Assembly (NCBI GenBank): GCA_963850765.1 | Contig: CAWKMN010000010.1 | Coordinates: 186,001 to 250,000, forward strand | DNA length: 64,000 nt | Direction of reading: 5' to 3' | DNA from: CAWKMN01 sp963850765 | Lineage (GTDB): Bacteria; Chloroflexota; Anaerolineae; Aggregatilineales; Aggregatilineaceae | Shown: piece by piece, positions 8,033 through 17,300 of the stretch | How positions within the stretch are numbered: position 1 is the stretch's first letter | How the letters are laid out: each line of letters starts with the position of its first letter | Position numbers and translations under genes: made by a program | Notes under the pieces: generated by a model | Told to the model about the DNA's origin: nothing | Seen by the model: only the letters and a program-made list of their open reading frames with translations | Databases searched by the model: none

Positions 8033-8647
8033 TCATTCGATCGCTGTTCGCAGCATCGCTTCGGAGATAGGGCCGGCGCGCAGCACTCGCAGTTGCTCGC
8101 CCTCGAATGTCACTACAGTTGAAGGCGTCCCGCCTGGGCTGGCACCCCCATCGAGATACAGCGCCACAGAATCGGCCAGATACCGCACCGCGTCCTGGAG
8201 CGTCAGCGCCGGGGGTTGATCCGAGCGGTTGGCACTCGTCACCGCCACCGCGCCGCCCGCCGCCGCGATGATGGTGCGCGCCCCGTCGTGATCGGGCACA
8301 CGCACGCCGACCGTGGGCAGGTGCGTCAGGTTGGCCGGCATATCGTCCCGCCGGGGCAGCGCGAGAGTCAGCGGTCCCGGCCAGAACGCAGCCGCCAGCC
8401 GCCGTGCCGTCTCCGGGAATTCGCGCGCCACGAGGCTCACCGCGTCCGCATCCGCCAGCAGGACCGGCACGGCCCGATCGGGCGGGCGCTGTTTCGCCGC
8501 GAAGATGCGGTCGATCGCGTGGGTCTCGATGCGCGATCCCAGCCCGTACACCGTATCCGTCGGCAGCACAATCAGATCGCCGCGCGCCAGCACCTCGGCG
8601 GCGATCTGCGCCACACCGGGATACGTTATCGGAATAATCCGCGACAT
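8033..8647 (-). CDS. ywlC: L-threonylcarbamoyladenylate synthase (Sua5/YwlC/TsaC)
   Basis: A 204-residue Sua5/YciO/YrdC-fold enzyme that condenses Thr, bicarbonate and ATP to threonylcarbamoyl-AMP, the first step of t6A37 tRNA modification. Family motifs: VLPTDTVYGLGS near residue 28, the KQRPPDRAVPVLL lysine/arginine region (usually KxRP), FWPGPLTLALP, and AVTSANRSDQPP. Length fits TsaC/YrdC-type proteins; the Sua5 C-terminal domain is absent. The gene lies directly after prmC on the same strand, a common arrangement, so it may be the last gene of the prfA-Uma2-prmC-ywlC group, although R1 repeats separate it from prmC. Confidence 0.92.
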   Translation of the reverse strand: MSRIIPITYPGVAQIAAEVLARGDLIVLPTDTVYGLGSRIETHAIDRIFAAKQRPPDRAVPVLLADADAVSLVAREFPETARRLAAAFWPGPLTLALPRRDDMPANLTHLPTVGVRVPDHDGARTIIAAAGGAVAVTSANRSDQPPALTLQDAVRYLADSVALYLDGGASPGGTPSTVVTFEGEQLRVLRAGPISEAMLRTAIE

Positions 8648-8651
8648 ACGG

Positions 8652-9699
8652 TTATTTCCTCACAGAAAGCTCGCGCCAAACGCCCCTCACCCTGCCCTCT
8701 CCCCGGCCAAGCCAGGGAGAGAGAACATCGGCGGCAACCTCCCCCTCTCTAGCTCGGCTGAGAGGGGGATTGAGGGGGTGAGGCCGTCCGGCGACCGGCT
8801 TATCAAGCGACTGTTCAACCCTCACCACGCGATCATGCCCCGCGTAATCGTGAATCAAGTTCACGCGCGCGCCGGGGAACGCCGCTGCCGCCAGCGCGCA
8901 CACTCGCGCCCCCTGCCCCGCGCCGATCTCCATCAGCAGCAGGCCGTTGGCCGCCAGCACCCGCGGAGCCTGTTCCAGCAGCCGCCGGATCAGATCCAGG
9001 CCATCCGCGCCGCCATCAAGCGCGAGGTGCGGCTCATGCCGCGCAACCGGCAGCGTCATCAGTTCGTCATGCGCGATATACGGCAGGTTGGCCGCGATCA
9101 GATCCACTTGCTCCCCCGTCGTCGATCAGCGGAGCCAGCAGATCCCCCCGCACAAACGTGATCCGCCCGGCCACGCCATGACGCTCCGCGTTCGTGCCGC
9201 TGCCACGTCCAGCGCCGCCCCGGAGACGTCCACCGCCCAAACTCGCGCATCCGGCAGGTGAGCCGCCAGCGTCACCGCGATCGCGCCGCTGCCCGTCCCG
9301 ACATCGACCAGATGCGGAGCCCGCTTCGTCGCCTGTGCCCATTGTAGCGCAGATTCGATCAGGTGCTCGGTTTCCGGGCGGGGGATCAGCACATCCGGCG
9401 TGACGGCGAATTCGAGGTCGTAAAACGCGCGCGTCCCGGTCAGGTAAGGCACGGGCACACCTGCCGCCCGCCGCTCGACCAGCGCCCGGTACGATTCCGC
9501 CTGCTCCGGGGTCAACGCGCGTTCGGGGTGCGTCATCAGCGCCGCCCGGTCGATGCCGAGCACATGCATCAGCAGCAGCGCCGCGTCGATCGGCTCGGCG
9601 ATTGCATTCGGAATCAGAAGCCCCCGCCAGCACAGATCGCGCCCAGGCGAGGGCCTGACCAACCGTATTCACGATTTGCACACGGGAATTCTCAATCAT
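8652..9699 (-). CDS. prmC: Release factor glutamine methyltransferase (several frameshifts)
   Basis: PrmC/HemK methylates the Gln of the GGQ loop in RF1 and RF2. The N-terminal helical substrate domain reads TVGQALAWARSVLAG then PIDAALLLMHVLGIDRAALM; the Rossmann core has LIPRPETEHLIE and VDVGTGSGAIAVTLA (SAM site). The catalytic NPPY motif appears as NLPY in DLIAANLPYIAHDE. These parts lie in three frames, with frame changes near 9600, 9170 and 9115, so the gene is drawn as one locus. The indels are probably technical, since the same happens in other essential genes here. The native protein should end near DRVVRVE; beyond that the frame continues through R1 repeats. Its substrate gene prfA lies just upstream, separated by a Uma2 gene. 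Confidence 0.85.
8680..8795. repeat. R1 repeats at the 3' end of prmC
   Basis: Two R1 hairpins overlap the last 40 or so codons of the open prmC frame. They read as GRPHPLNPPLSRAREGE and further Arg/Gly-rich residues, so they have probably replaced or extended the native C-terminus. Confidence 0.8.
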
Positions 9700-9724
9700 G
9701 GCAAGACCGGCTTGTGGGTGTTGT

Positions 9725-10276
9725 CTATACCTGAAAAACGTCTTTAACGGACACCAAAAAGCCGGGTAGTATATCCCCGCCGTCTAAACGGTCATCTCCG
9801 CGCAGTGTTTGGGGAGGGTGGCCGGGGCGGTATACTTCAATTTCCTTTAGAGCAGGATCAATAACCCATGCGACAGTATGGGCGGCCCAATAGCCAGCGA
9901 TTTTGGTTCTCACCTTGTTTGGCCTGTCCGTTGGAGACAGGACTTCAACCGCCAGATCGGGCGGGTACGGAATCCACGTCTCTTGAGGAGGTTCAGGGTG
10001 GTTGCTTTTGAGAATCACACCCACGTCAGGAATGTATCGCTCCCTTCCAACGACGTATCCGGCAGCCTCTCCTGTAACGTAGGCTTCCACTTTGCTTTCC
10101 CGCAGGTACAGCTTGATCAGAAAAAGGATGTTTGCGGCCACCAGCGATGAATAGCTGTTGCAGACCACTTCAACAATCTCCCCCCCGATGTATTCAAGAA
10201 GCCGTTCTTCATTTTCCGGCCGCGCAGCGAACTGTTCAAACTCTTCAACGGTCATGTATTGTGTTTGGACGGCCAT
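9725..10276 (-). CDS. Uma2 family (DUF820) restriction-endonuclease-fold protein
   Basis: A 183-residue Uma2 protein, divergent from the copy at 2168-2746. Landmarks: MTVEEFEQFAAR, the RLLEYIGGEIVEVV strands, RYIPDVGVIL, PDLAVEVLSPTDRPNKVRTKIAGY (active-site D, E and K positions), and VAWVIDP. It sits between prfA and prmC on the same strand, interrupting an otherwise functional pair; 45 nt separate it from the prfA stop. The ATG at 10276 is preferred over the TTG 6 nt upstream. Role unknown; the family is predicted, not proven, to cut nucleic acid. Confidence 0.88.
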   Translation of the reverse strand: MAVQTQYMTVEEFEQFAARPENEERLLEYIGGEIVEVVCNSYSSLVAANILFLIKLYLRESKVEAYVTGEAAGYVVGRERYIPDVGVILKSNHPEPPQETWIPYPPDLAVEVLSPTDRPNKVRTKIAGYWAAHTVAWVIDPALKEIEVYRPGHPPQTLRGDDRLDGGDILPGFLVSVKDVFQV

Positions 10277-10320
10277 TCCCAACCGCTCTTTCTCTTACCG
10301 GCGATCTCGCCTTCTTCTTA

Positions 10321-11397
10321 TTATATCCCAATCGCCTGCAAACGGTCGGATTCTTCGCGCGTGGCGAGTTCGTCAATAAACTCGTCCAGGCTGCCATCCA
10401 TCACCGCCGGCAGGTTGTAGTTCGACATGCCGACGCGGTGATCGGTCACGCGGTTCTGCGGGTAATTGTACGTGCGGATCTTCTCGCTGCGGTCGCCCGA
10501 TCCCACCTGGCTGCGGCGGGCGGCTTCCTGCTCGCTGCGCAGCCGCTCCTGCTCCATATCGTACAGCTTGGCGCGCAGGATGTTCATGGCGCGCAGTTTG
10601 TTCTGAAGCTGGCTGCGCTCGTCCTGGCAGGCGACCACAATCCCCGTCGGGAGATGCGTGATGCGGACCGCCGTCGCGTTTTTCTGCACATTCTGCCCGC
10701 CCGCGCCCGCCGAGCGATACACGTCGATGCGCAGGTCATGCTCGTTGATCTGCACGTCCACATCGTCCATCTCGGCCAGCACCGCGACCGTCGCCGTCGA
10801 GGTGTGGATGCGCCCCTGGCTCTCGGTCACGGGGATACGCTGCACGCGATGCACACCGCTTTCATACTTCAGACGCGAAAACGCACCCTGGCCGCGCACC
10901 TCGAAAATAATTTCCTTATAGCCGCCCACGCCGGTATCGTGCGCGCTCAGGACTTCGCTTTTCCAGCGGTGTTCTTCCGCGTAGCGCGTATACATGCGGA
11001 ACAGGTCGGCGGCAAAAATGCCCGCTTCGTCGCCGCCCGCCCCGGCGCGGATCTCGACGATCACGTTTTTGCTGTCGCGCGGATCTTTCGGCAGCAGCAT
11101 CCGGCGCAGATCCGCTTCCATCTGCGGGATCGCCTCCTCAAGCTGGGCGGCCTCGTCGCGGGCGAGATCGGCCATGTCGGGATCATCCAGCAGCGCCTGG
11201 GCCTGTTCCAGCCCATCGATCGCCGCGCGATACCGTCGGGTCACCTCGACAATAGCCTGAATTTCGGCGCGCTCCTGCAGGTATTCGGCTACTTTCGTAT
11301 AATCGTTGATATTGGCGGGATCTGAGATGAGGCGTTCGAGTTCGGCATGCCGCTCCTCGATCCCCACCAGTTTTTCTAACAAAGTCGTGTCGGCCAT
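10321..11397 (-). CDS. prfA: Peptide chain release factor 1
   Basis: A 358-residue class I release factor for UAA and UAG stops. It has the N-terminal helical domain, the codon-recognition tripeptide region RIPVTESQGRIHTST (PVT where E. coli has PAT), and the universally conserved GGQ in RSAGAGGQNVQKN. The ending SNYNLPAVMDG...FIDELATREESDRL is typical of RF1, not RF2. Full length and unbroken. ATG 11397 has GAGGAT upstream, and a perfect TATAAT lies on the minus strand at 11436-11431. Its modifying enzyme PrmC is two genes downstream. Confidence 0.96.
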   Translation of the reverse strand: MADTTLLEKLVGIEERHAELERLISDPANINDYTKVAEYLQERAEIQAIVEVTRRYRAAIDGLEQAQALLDDPDMADLARDEAAQLEEAIPQMEADLRRMLLPKDPRDSKNVIVEIRAGAGGDEAGIFAADLFRMYTRYAEEHRWKSEVLSAHDTGVGGYKEIIFEVRGQGAFSRLKYESGVHRVQRIPVTESQGRIHTSTATVAVLAEMDDVDVQINEHDLRIDVYRSAGAGGQNVQKNATAVRITHLPTGIVVACQDERSQLQNKLRAMNILRAKLYDMEQERLRSEQEAARRSQVGSGDRSEKIRTYNYPQNRVTDHRVGMSNYNLPAVMDGSLDEFIDELATREESDRLQAIGI

Positions 11398-11430
11398 ACA
11401 TCCTCACACACTGGGGTTCATCGTGTGGAG

Positions 11431-11436
11431 ATTATA
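11431..11436 (-). promoter_or_regulatory. -10 element upstream of prfA
   Basis: Minus strand TATAAT about 34 nt before the prfA start. A weak TTAAAT sits 16 nt upstream as a possible -35. Confidence 0.5.
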
Positions 11437-11478
11437 CCATAGCCCCCCGGGGATTTAAGAGGCGCAATAAATCACTCA

Positions 11479-11625
<147 letters not shown>

Positions 11626-11653
11626 CTCGTTTTTCGCTTTTGCCATCCGCCGC

Positions 11654-11659
11654 TATAAT
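11654..11659 (+). promoter_or_regulatory. -10 element of the ABC importer operon
   Basis: TATAAT 57 nt before the first permease start. The -35 region is T-rich and weak. It lies immediately after the R5 inverted repeat. Confidence 0.45.
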
Positions 11660-11715
11660 TCAAATCATTATTTTTCTTTGAGCAACACGTATTGAGCCAG
11701 ATTAAGGGATTTCAT

Positions 11716-12861
11716 ATGGCAACCATTTCATCGGATGCTGCGCCCTGGCGCGCGCGGCTGTGGGCCGGGTTTCAGGGGCTGCTGATCCCGCTGCTGTCGG
11801 TGATCACCGCGATCCTGCTCGGCTCGATCCTGATCCTGCTGGACGGGCGCGACCCGCTCACAGCCTTTGAAGGGCTGTTCGAGGGCGCGTTCCTGGAGCC
11901 GCGCGGACTGCTGGCATCGTTTCGCAATATGGTGCCGCTGGTGCTGTCGGGGCTGGCGGTTGCGTTCGCCTTCAAGAGCGGCCTGTTTAATATCGGCGTG
12001 CAGGGCCAGTTGATCGTCGGGTCGGTCGCCGCCGCCTGGATCGGCTTTGCCGTCGAGGGACTGCCGCCGCTGCTGCATGTCACGCTGGCGCTGGTCGTCT
12101 CGGTGCTGGCGGGGGGGCTGTGGGCCGCGATCGCGGGCGCGCTCAAAGCCTATGCCGACGCCCACGAGGTGATCACCACCATCATGCTCAACTATATCGC
12201 CGTGCAGTTCGCCGGCTGGCTGATCTCCACCGGCAGCGACGGCTCCAAACCGGGGCCGCTCGCCAGCCCGGAATCCGTTCAGGATGCGATCGCGCGCACG
12301 CCGGAGATTCTGGACAGCGCGAAGCTGCCCGTGGTCTACTCCGTGCCGCCGAACTTTGATCTGCACATCGGGGTTTTTGTCGCCATCATCACCGCCCTGC
12401 TGATCATGTTTCTGCTCTACCGGACGACGTTCGGCTTCCAGCTTCGCATGAACGGCTACAGCCCCAGCGCCGCCGAATACGCGGGCGTGAACGTCAAGCG
12501 CGTCACCATCCTGACGATGTTCATCGCGGGCGCGCTGGCCGGGTTAGCGGGCGGCATCCAAACATTGGGCGTCAATCACGGCTACGAGGGCAACCAGAGC
12601 CTTGGCCTGGGCTTTGACGGCATCACCGTCGCCTTCCTGGCGGGGAACCATCCCATCGGCGTGTTGATCTCCGGGTTCCTGTTCGGTGCGATGGACGCGG
12701 GCACGACCCGCATGGCGCTGAACGCGGATGTCGCCAAAGAACTGATCCAGGTGATCCAGGCGTTGATCCTGATGTTTGTCGCGGCGGACCAGATTATCCA
12801 GCGGATCTACCACATCCGGGCGGCGAGTCCGGGCGCGCGGCTGACGGCCGGCAGCAAGTAG
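11716..12861 (+). CDS. BMP/nucleoside-type ABC importer permease 1
   Basis: A 381-residue permease of the BPD_transp_2 family (YufP/NupP/RbsC-like), with about eight to ten membrane helices. Family landmarks: NMVPLVLSGLAVAFAFKSGLFNIGVQGQL, the coupling region TRTFG-like TTFGFQLRMNGYSPSAAEYAGVN, and GGIQTLGVNHG...GFDGITVAFLAG. It forms a heterodimeric channel with the next gene product. ATG 11716 is chosen because AAGGG precedes it at 8 nt, over the TTG at 11692. The substrate class is inferred from family only (nucleosides or simple sugars). The usual BMP lipoprotein gene is absent from the window. Confidence 0.9.
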   Translation: MATISSDAAPWRARLWAGFQGLLIPLLSVITAILLGSILILLDGRDPLTAFEGLFEGAFLEPRGLLASFRNMVPLVLSGLAVAFAFKSGLFNIGVQGQLIVGSVAAAWIGFAVEGLPPLLHVTLALVVSVLAGGLWAAIAGALKAYADAHEVITTIMLNYIAVQFAGWLISTGSDGSKPGPLASPESVQDAIARTPEILDSAKLPVVYSVPPNFDLHIGVFVAIITALLIMFLLYRTTFGFQLRMNGYSPSAAEYAGVNVKRVTILTMFIAGALAGLAGGIQTLGVNHGYEGNQSLGLGFDGITVAFLAGNHPIGVLISGFLFGAMDAGTTRMALNADVAKELIQVIQALILMFVAADQIIQRIYHIRAASPGARLTAGSK

Positions 12862-12872
12862 GGGAGCGGACT

Positions 12873-13877
12873 ATGAGCGAGGTTGAATTAGGACTGGCGA
12901 TTATCGCAACCATCAACGCGGCGATCCGCTTCTCGGTGCCGATCACACTGGGCGCGCTGAGCGGCCTCGTGAGCGAGCGTTCGGGCATTGTCAATATCGG
13001 CATCGAGGGCATGATGCTGATGTCCGCCTTTACCGGCTATATGACCAACGTGGCCCTGAGCAAAGACACCGTCGATCCCGATCTTCAGCAGGCGTCGGTC
13101 CGGCTGGGGCTGGCGCTGCTGGTCGCGCTGCTGACGGGCGGCGCGATGGCGCTGCTGCACGGTCTGCTCTCGATCGAGTACAAGGTCAACCAGATCGTCA
13201 GCGGCACGGTGATCAACATCCTGGCGCTTGGCCTGACCGGCTACTTCTACGGAACGTCCTCCACCACCCAGAGCAAGCTCGGCGCGGTCATCGACAACCC
13301 CTTCTCCAAAGCGGACGCATGGGAACTCAGGATCGCGGATAACTTTACGTTTTTCTTGCCCCACGACATCGGGCGTATCCTGTTCGACAAGGACCTGATC
13401 ACCTACCTGTCGCTGGTGCTGGTCTTTATCCTGGGGTGGGCGCTGTTCCATACCACCTGGGGCCTGCGCACCCGCTCCATTGGTGAAAATCCCCGCGCCG
13501 CGGATACGCTCGGCATTAACGTCTACCGGATGCAGTACACCAACCTGTTCATGGCCGGGATGCTGGCCGGATTAGCCGGTGCGTTCCTCACGCTGGCGGC
13601 GGTGGGATCGTTCGAGCGCAACATGACCACCGGGCGCGGCTTTATCGCGCTGGCCGTGCTGATCTTCGGCAACTGGCGGCCCTGGGGTGCGTTTCGCGGC
13701 GCGCTGCTGTTTGGCTTTGCCATGGCGCTGCAAGGCCAGCTTCAGCAGTTCGGGATTCAGTTCCCGCACCAGTTGGTCGGCATGCTGCCCTACATCCTGA
13801 CGATCGTCGTGCTGGCCGGGTTTGTGGGGCGCGTGCAGCCTCCGGCGCACGTGGGGAAAGCGTATGAAGTGGAGTAA
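12873..13877 (+). CDS. BMP/nucleoside-type ABC importer permease 2
   Basis: A 334-residue BPD_transp_2 permease (YufQ/NupQ-like), 11 nt after permease 1 and in the same operon. The start resembles relatives: an N-terminal helix, then VPITLGALSGLVSERSGIVNIGIEGMMLMSAF. The coupling loop is TWGLRTRSIGENPRAADTLGINVYRMQY, followed by GMLAGLAGAFLTLAAVGSFERNMTTGRGFIALA. It pairs with permease 1 to make the membrane channel for the unusual ATPase encoded at 14364. Confidence 0.9.
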   Translation: MSEVELGLAIIATINAAIRFSVPITLGALSGLVSERSGIVNIGIEGMMLMSAFTGYMTNVALSKDTVDPDLQQASVRLGLALLVALLTGGAMALLHGLLSIEYKVNQIVSGTVINILALGLTGYFYGTSSTTQSKLGAVIDNPFSKADAWELRIADNFTFFLPHDIGRILFDKDLITYLSLVLVFILGWALFHTTWGLRTRSIGENPRAADTLGINVYRMQYTNLFMAGMLAGLAGAFLTLAAVGSFERNMTTGRGFIALAVLIFGNWRPWGAFRGALLFGFAMALQGQLQQFGIQFPHQLVGMLPYILTIVVLAGFVGRVQPPAHVGKAYEVE

Positions 13878-13912
13878 ACAGTAGACAGTTTTCAGTCTAC
13901 AGTGATCAGTTG
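13876..13912. repeat. Period-like 'cagtagacagttttcagt' repeat (family R2), left copy
   Basis: Copy of a repeat built from short CAGT/ACAG words. A related stretch in inverted orientation lies at 14316-14350, so the pair brackets the four-helix-bundle gene. Other copies: 2775-2860, 36238-36290, 36612-36655, 39195-39240, 39310-39360, 52235-52275, 53062-53095, 56108-56130. Confidence 0.7.
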
Positions 13913-13954
13913 AGGCTTCCCAGCTACTTGGGTGGCAGCCAGGAGATAGAAGGC

Positions 13955-14314
13955 ATGCAGGATTTTCATAATCTGCAAGTGTGGCGGAAGTCTCATGAAC
14001 TGGTGTTGGCGATCTATTCAGCCAGCGCGGGGTTTCCTGATGCTGAGCGTTATGGGCTGACCAGCCAAATGCGGCGGGCGGCGATGTCCATACCGGCAAA
14101 TATCGCCGAAGGCTGTGGCCGAGAATCCAAGCCGGACCTGCGCCGTTTTTTGTATATTGCGATGGGATCGGCTAGCGAGTTGGATTATCACTTGCTGCTC
14201 GCACGCGATCTGGAGATGCTGGCCTCAACAGACCATCGGCAGCTTCAAACAGAACTGGCCGAAGTCAAACGCATGTTAACCGGCCTGATTCAGAGATTAT
14301 CCACTGAGTTCTGA
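13955..14314 (+). CDS. Four-helix-bundle protein (23S rRNA IVS-protein family)
   Basis: A 119-residue protein of the family first seen in 23S rRNA intervening sequences. Landmarks: MQDFHNLQVWRKSHELVLAIY, FPDAERYGLTSQMRRAAMSIPANIAEG, and LRRFLYIAMGSASELDYHLLLARDL. The fold is an antiparallel four-helix bundle; the molecular role is unknown. ATG 13955 follows AGGAGAT at good spacing, so the longer frame from 13910 is rejected. The gene splits an ABC operon between permease 2 and the ATPase and is bracketed by R2 repeats in opposite orientation, which suggests it arrived as a small insertion. Confidence 0.9.
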   Translation: MQDFHNLQVWRKSHELVLAIYSASAGFPDAERYGLTSQMRRAAMSIPANIAEGCGRESKPDLRRFLYIAMGSASELDYHLLLARDLEMLASTDHRQLQTELAEVKRMLTGLIQRLSTEF

Positions 14315-14315
14315 A

Positions 14316-14350
14316 CCGAAAACTGTTAACTGATCACTGTTAACTTCTAA
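14316..14350. repeat. R2 repeat, right copy (inverted)
   Basis: The GAAAACTGTTAACTGATCAC-type stretch is roughly the reverse complement of 13876-13912. Confidence 0.65.
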
Positions 14351-14363
14351 AGGATATTCAGTT

Positions 14364-17300
14364 ATGTCGGAATCACCTCAAAACGACATCGTCCTCGAGG
14401 TCGAGGGCGTAACCAAGCAGTTCCCCGGCGTGCTGGCGAACGATAACGTCAATCTGCAACTGCGGCGCGGCGAGATTCTCGCGCTGCTGGGCGAAAACGG
14501 CGCGGGCAAAAGCACGCTGATGAATATCATCTACGGGCTGTATCACCCGGACGAGGGCACGATCCGCCTGAAAGGGCGCGAGCTCCGCTTCTCCAGCCCG
14601 CGCGAAGCCATCCGCAGCGGGATCGGCATGGTGCACCAGCACTTCCAACTGGTGAACGTGATGACCGTCGCGGAGAACGTCGTGTTGGGCGAAGAAGAAA
14701 CCGTCGCCTATAGCGGCAAGTCCGGCTCGGCCACCCAGGTGATCCTCAAGTGGCTGCCGAGCATTGTCCTGTTCCTGCTCCTGACCGTGATCGGCGCATC
14801 CCTTGGCGAGGTGAAGTATGCGGTGGGTGGTGCCGTCCTGGGCCTGATCAGCGCGGTCATGGTCGCCTATCCGCCCGGCGCGCGCTGGACGTGGGGTGTC
14901 GTCTGGCGGGTTGGGCTGGCGTTCGCGGCGCTGGCGATCGCGTCCCAGGCGGAACAGGTGACGCGCGTCGGGATCACGGCGGCGGCGCTGCGCCAGAAGG
15001 TCGAGATGGTCAACGAGCGGCGGCCCAAGGAGATGGACGGGGGCTACACCGTCAAATCGACCGTGGTGCGCCACGCGCGTATCGAGTTTGACTGGTCCAA
15101 AGAGCACCGCGACGCCGGCAGCATCAACGATGTGATCAACCGCGCCAAAGAGGAGCTTGAACCCTACCGCGATAACGGCATCTCCGGCGGCCTGATTGAT
15201 GCCATTGACGACGCGCCGCCCATCGTGCAGGCGATCGTCGTATTTCTGCTGCTGGCGCTGCTCGGCGGGCACAGCATCCGCTCGTGGCGCGGGTCCGATT
15301 TGCTGCCGGGGCGGCTGCGCGAGCTTGACCTGATCGTGATCGCCGGGCTGGTGATCGTGTATGCGGCGCTGGCATGGATCAATCTGGATTATGTGAGCAC
15401 CGGCCTGCGCGTCGGGCTGCTGGCGCTGACGCTGCTGGCGCTGGCCTATGCCGCGTGGCGCACCATCGAGCGGCGCTACCGGGCGAGTCTCGTCGAGCCG
15501 GGCAGCGCGTCCCCCGTAGACGGCATGATGGACTCGTTCCTGATGATCCTGGACAACGCCACCGAGATCGGCAACGAGCGTGCCGCCGCCGAGCGCGTGC
15601 GCGAATTGTCGCGCCAGTACGGCCTGGAAGTGGATCCCGACGCCGTGATCGAAAAGCTGCCGGTGGGCATGCAGCAGCGCGTCGAGATCGTCAAGGCGCT
15701 CTATCGCCACGCGGATATTCTGATCCTGGATGAGCCGACGGCCGTCCTTACCCCGCAGGAAGGGCGCGAGCTCTTTAAGATCATGCGCGAACTGTCCGCG
15801 CAGGGCGTCTCGATCATCTTCATCACGCACAAGCTCAAAGAGGTATTCGAGGTCGCCACGCACATCGTCGTGATGCGCGACGGGCGCGTGGTCGGCACGA
15901 CGACGCCCGATCAGGCGACCGAAGCCTCGCTGGCCGAGATGATGGTCGGGCGCGAGGTGATCCTCGAGATCGACAAGGCCGAAGCGTCTGCCGCGCAGCC
16001 GGTGCTGCAGGTGCGCGACGTGACCGCCATCGATGACCGGGGCGCGCAGGCGCTCAACGCGGTGAATTTCCAGGTGTGTGCGGCCGAGGTCTTGGGGATC
16101 GCCGGGGTGCAGGGCAACGGCCAGACGGAACTGGTCGAAGTCCTCACCGGCTTACGCGCGGCCAGGAGCGGATCGGTGCGGCTGTTGGGGACCGAGTTAC
16201 AGCCGGATCATCAGCCCGAAGGCGGGCTCGGCGCGCGTGCCGCGGCTTTTGTCATCGATATGCTGGCCGTCGGCGTGCTGGCCTACTTCTTCGGCTACTT
16301 TATCTGGTATTTCAGCGACGCTACGCTGGAAGGCACTTCCACGGCCACCCGGATTTTCGCGGTGGCATTGATTTATCTGCTCTTTGATGCGCTCTATTTC
16401 CTGGGGAGTTGGGTAGTTGCGGGCAAAACCATCGGCATGGCCCAGTTCGGATTGGAGATCGTCGATCTGAGCGATCGCCGCCCCGGCCTGCTGCGCCTGA
16501 CGCAGCGCTACCTGCTGTTCCTGCTGCTGCGGGTGCCGCTGGTCGTACCGTATATCGCCTCGCTGCTGCTGGCACGCAGCGATCCCAACCGCCGCACGTG
16601 GTTCGACCGGGCGCTGAATACGCGCGTCATCAAGCGCGAGCGTATCACGCCGCGCCGCATCAAGGAACTGGGCACCAGCCACGTCCCCGAAGATCGCCAG
16701 CGCCACGGGCTGGTCAAGTCCTATTCCGTGGCGGATAACCTGATCCTCAACGATTTTTACGAACAGCCCTTCGCCAAAGAGCCGAACCTGTCCGAACTGC
16801 CCGGTATGCTGCTGCGCTACCTGCTCGTGACCGGCCTGATCGTCGGCGTGCTCACTGCGGTGGGCGTGTATATCTGGGATGAATGGCTCTGGAAGGCGCT
16901 GCTCGACGGTTACGATGTACCCGAATCCATGCGGAACATCACGGGCGGGCTGACCAACGCGCAGCGAGCCGCGCTGCAATACCCGTATATCATCGGCCTT
17001 CTGCTGCTGATCGGCGCGGAACTCATCTTTGGCGCGCTGGCGCATCTCGTCGCCGTGCGCGTTCTCGGCGTGGAGCCTGTGCGGAAGCTCTTTGCCCGGT
17101 TGGGAGAGGCGGCGGGCCTCCGGCGCACCGGCTCGGAGGGTGGGCTGCTGCGCAACGAGCAGGCCATCATGCAGCACGCCACCAGCCTCATCCAGAAATT
17201 CGACATCCGCACGCCGGGACCGGACATCGACGGCGGCAACCTGTCGGGCGGGAACCAGCAGAAAATGATCGTGGCGCGCGAGTTCAGCCGCAAGCCGCGC

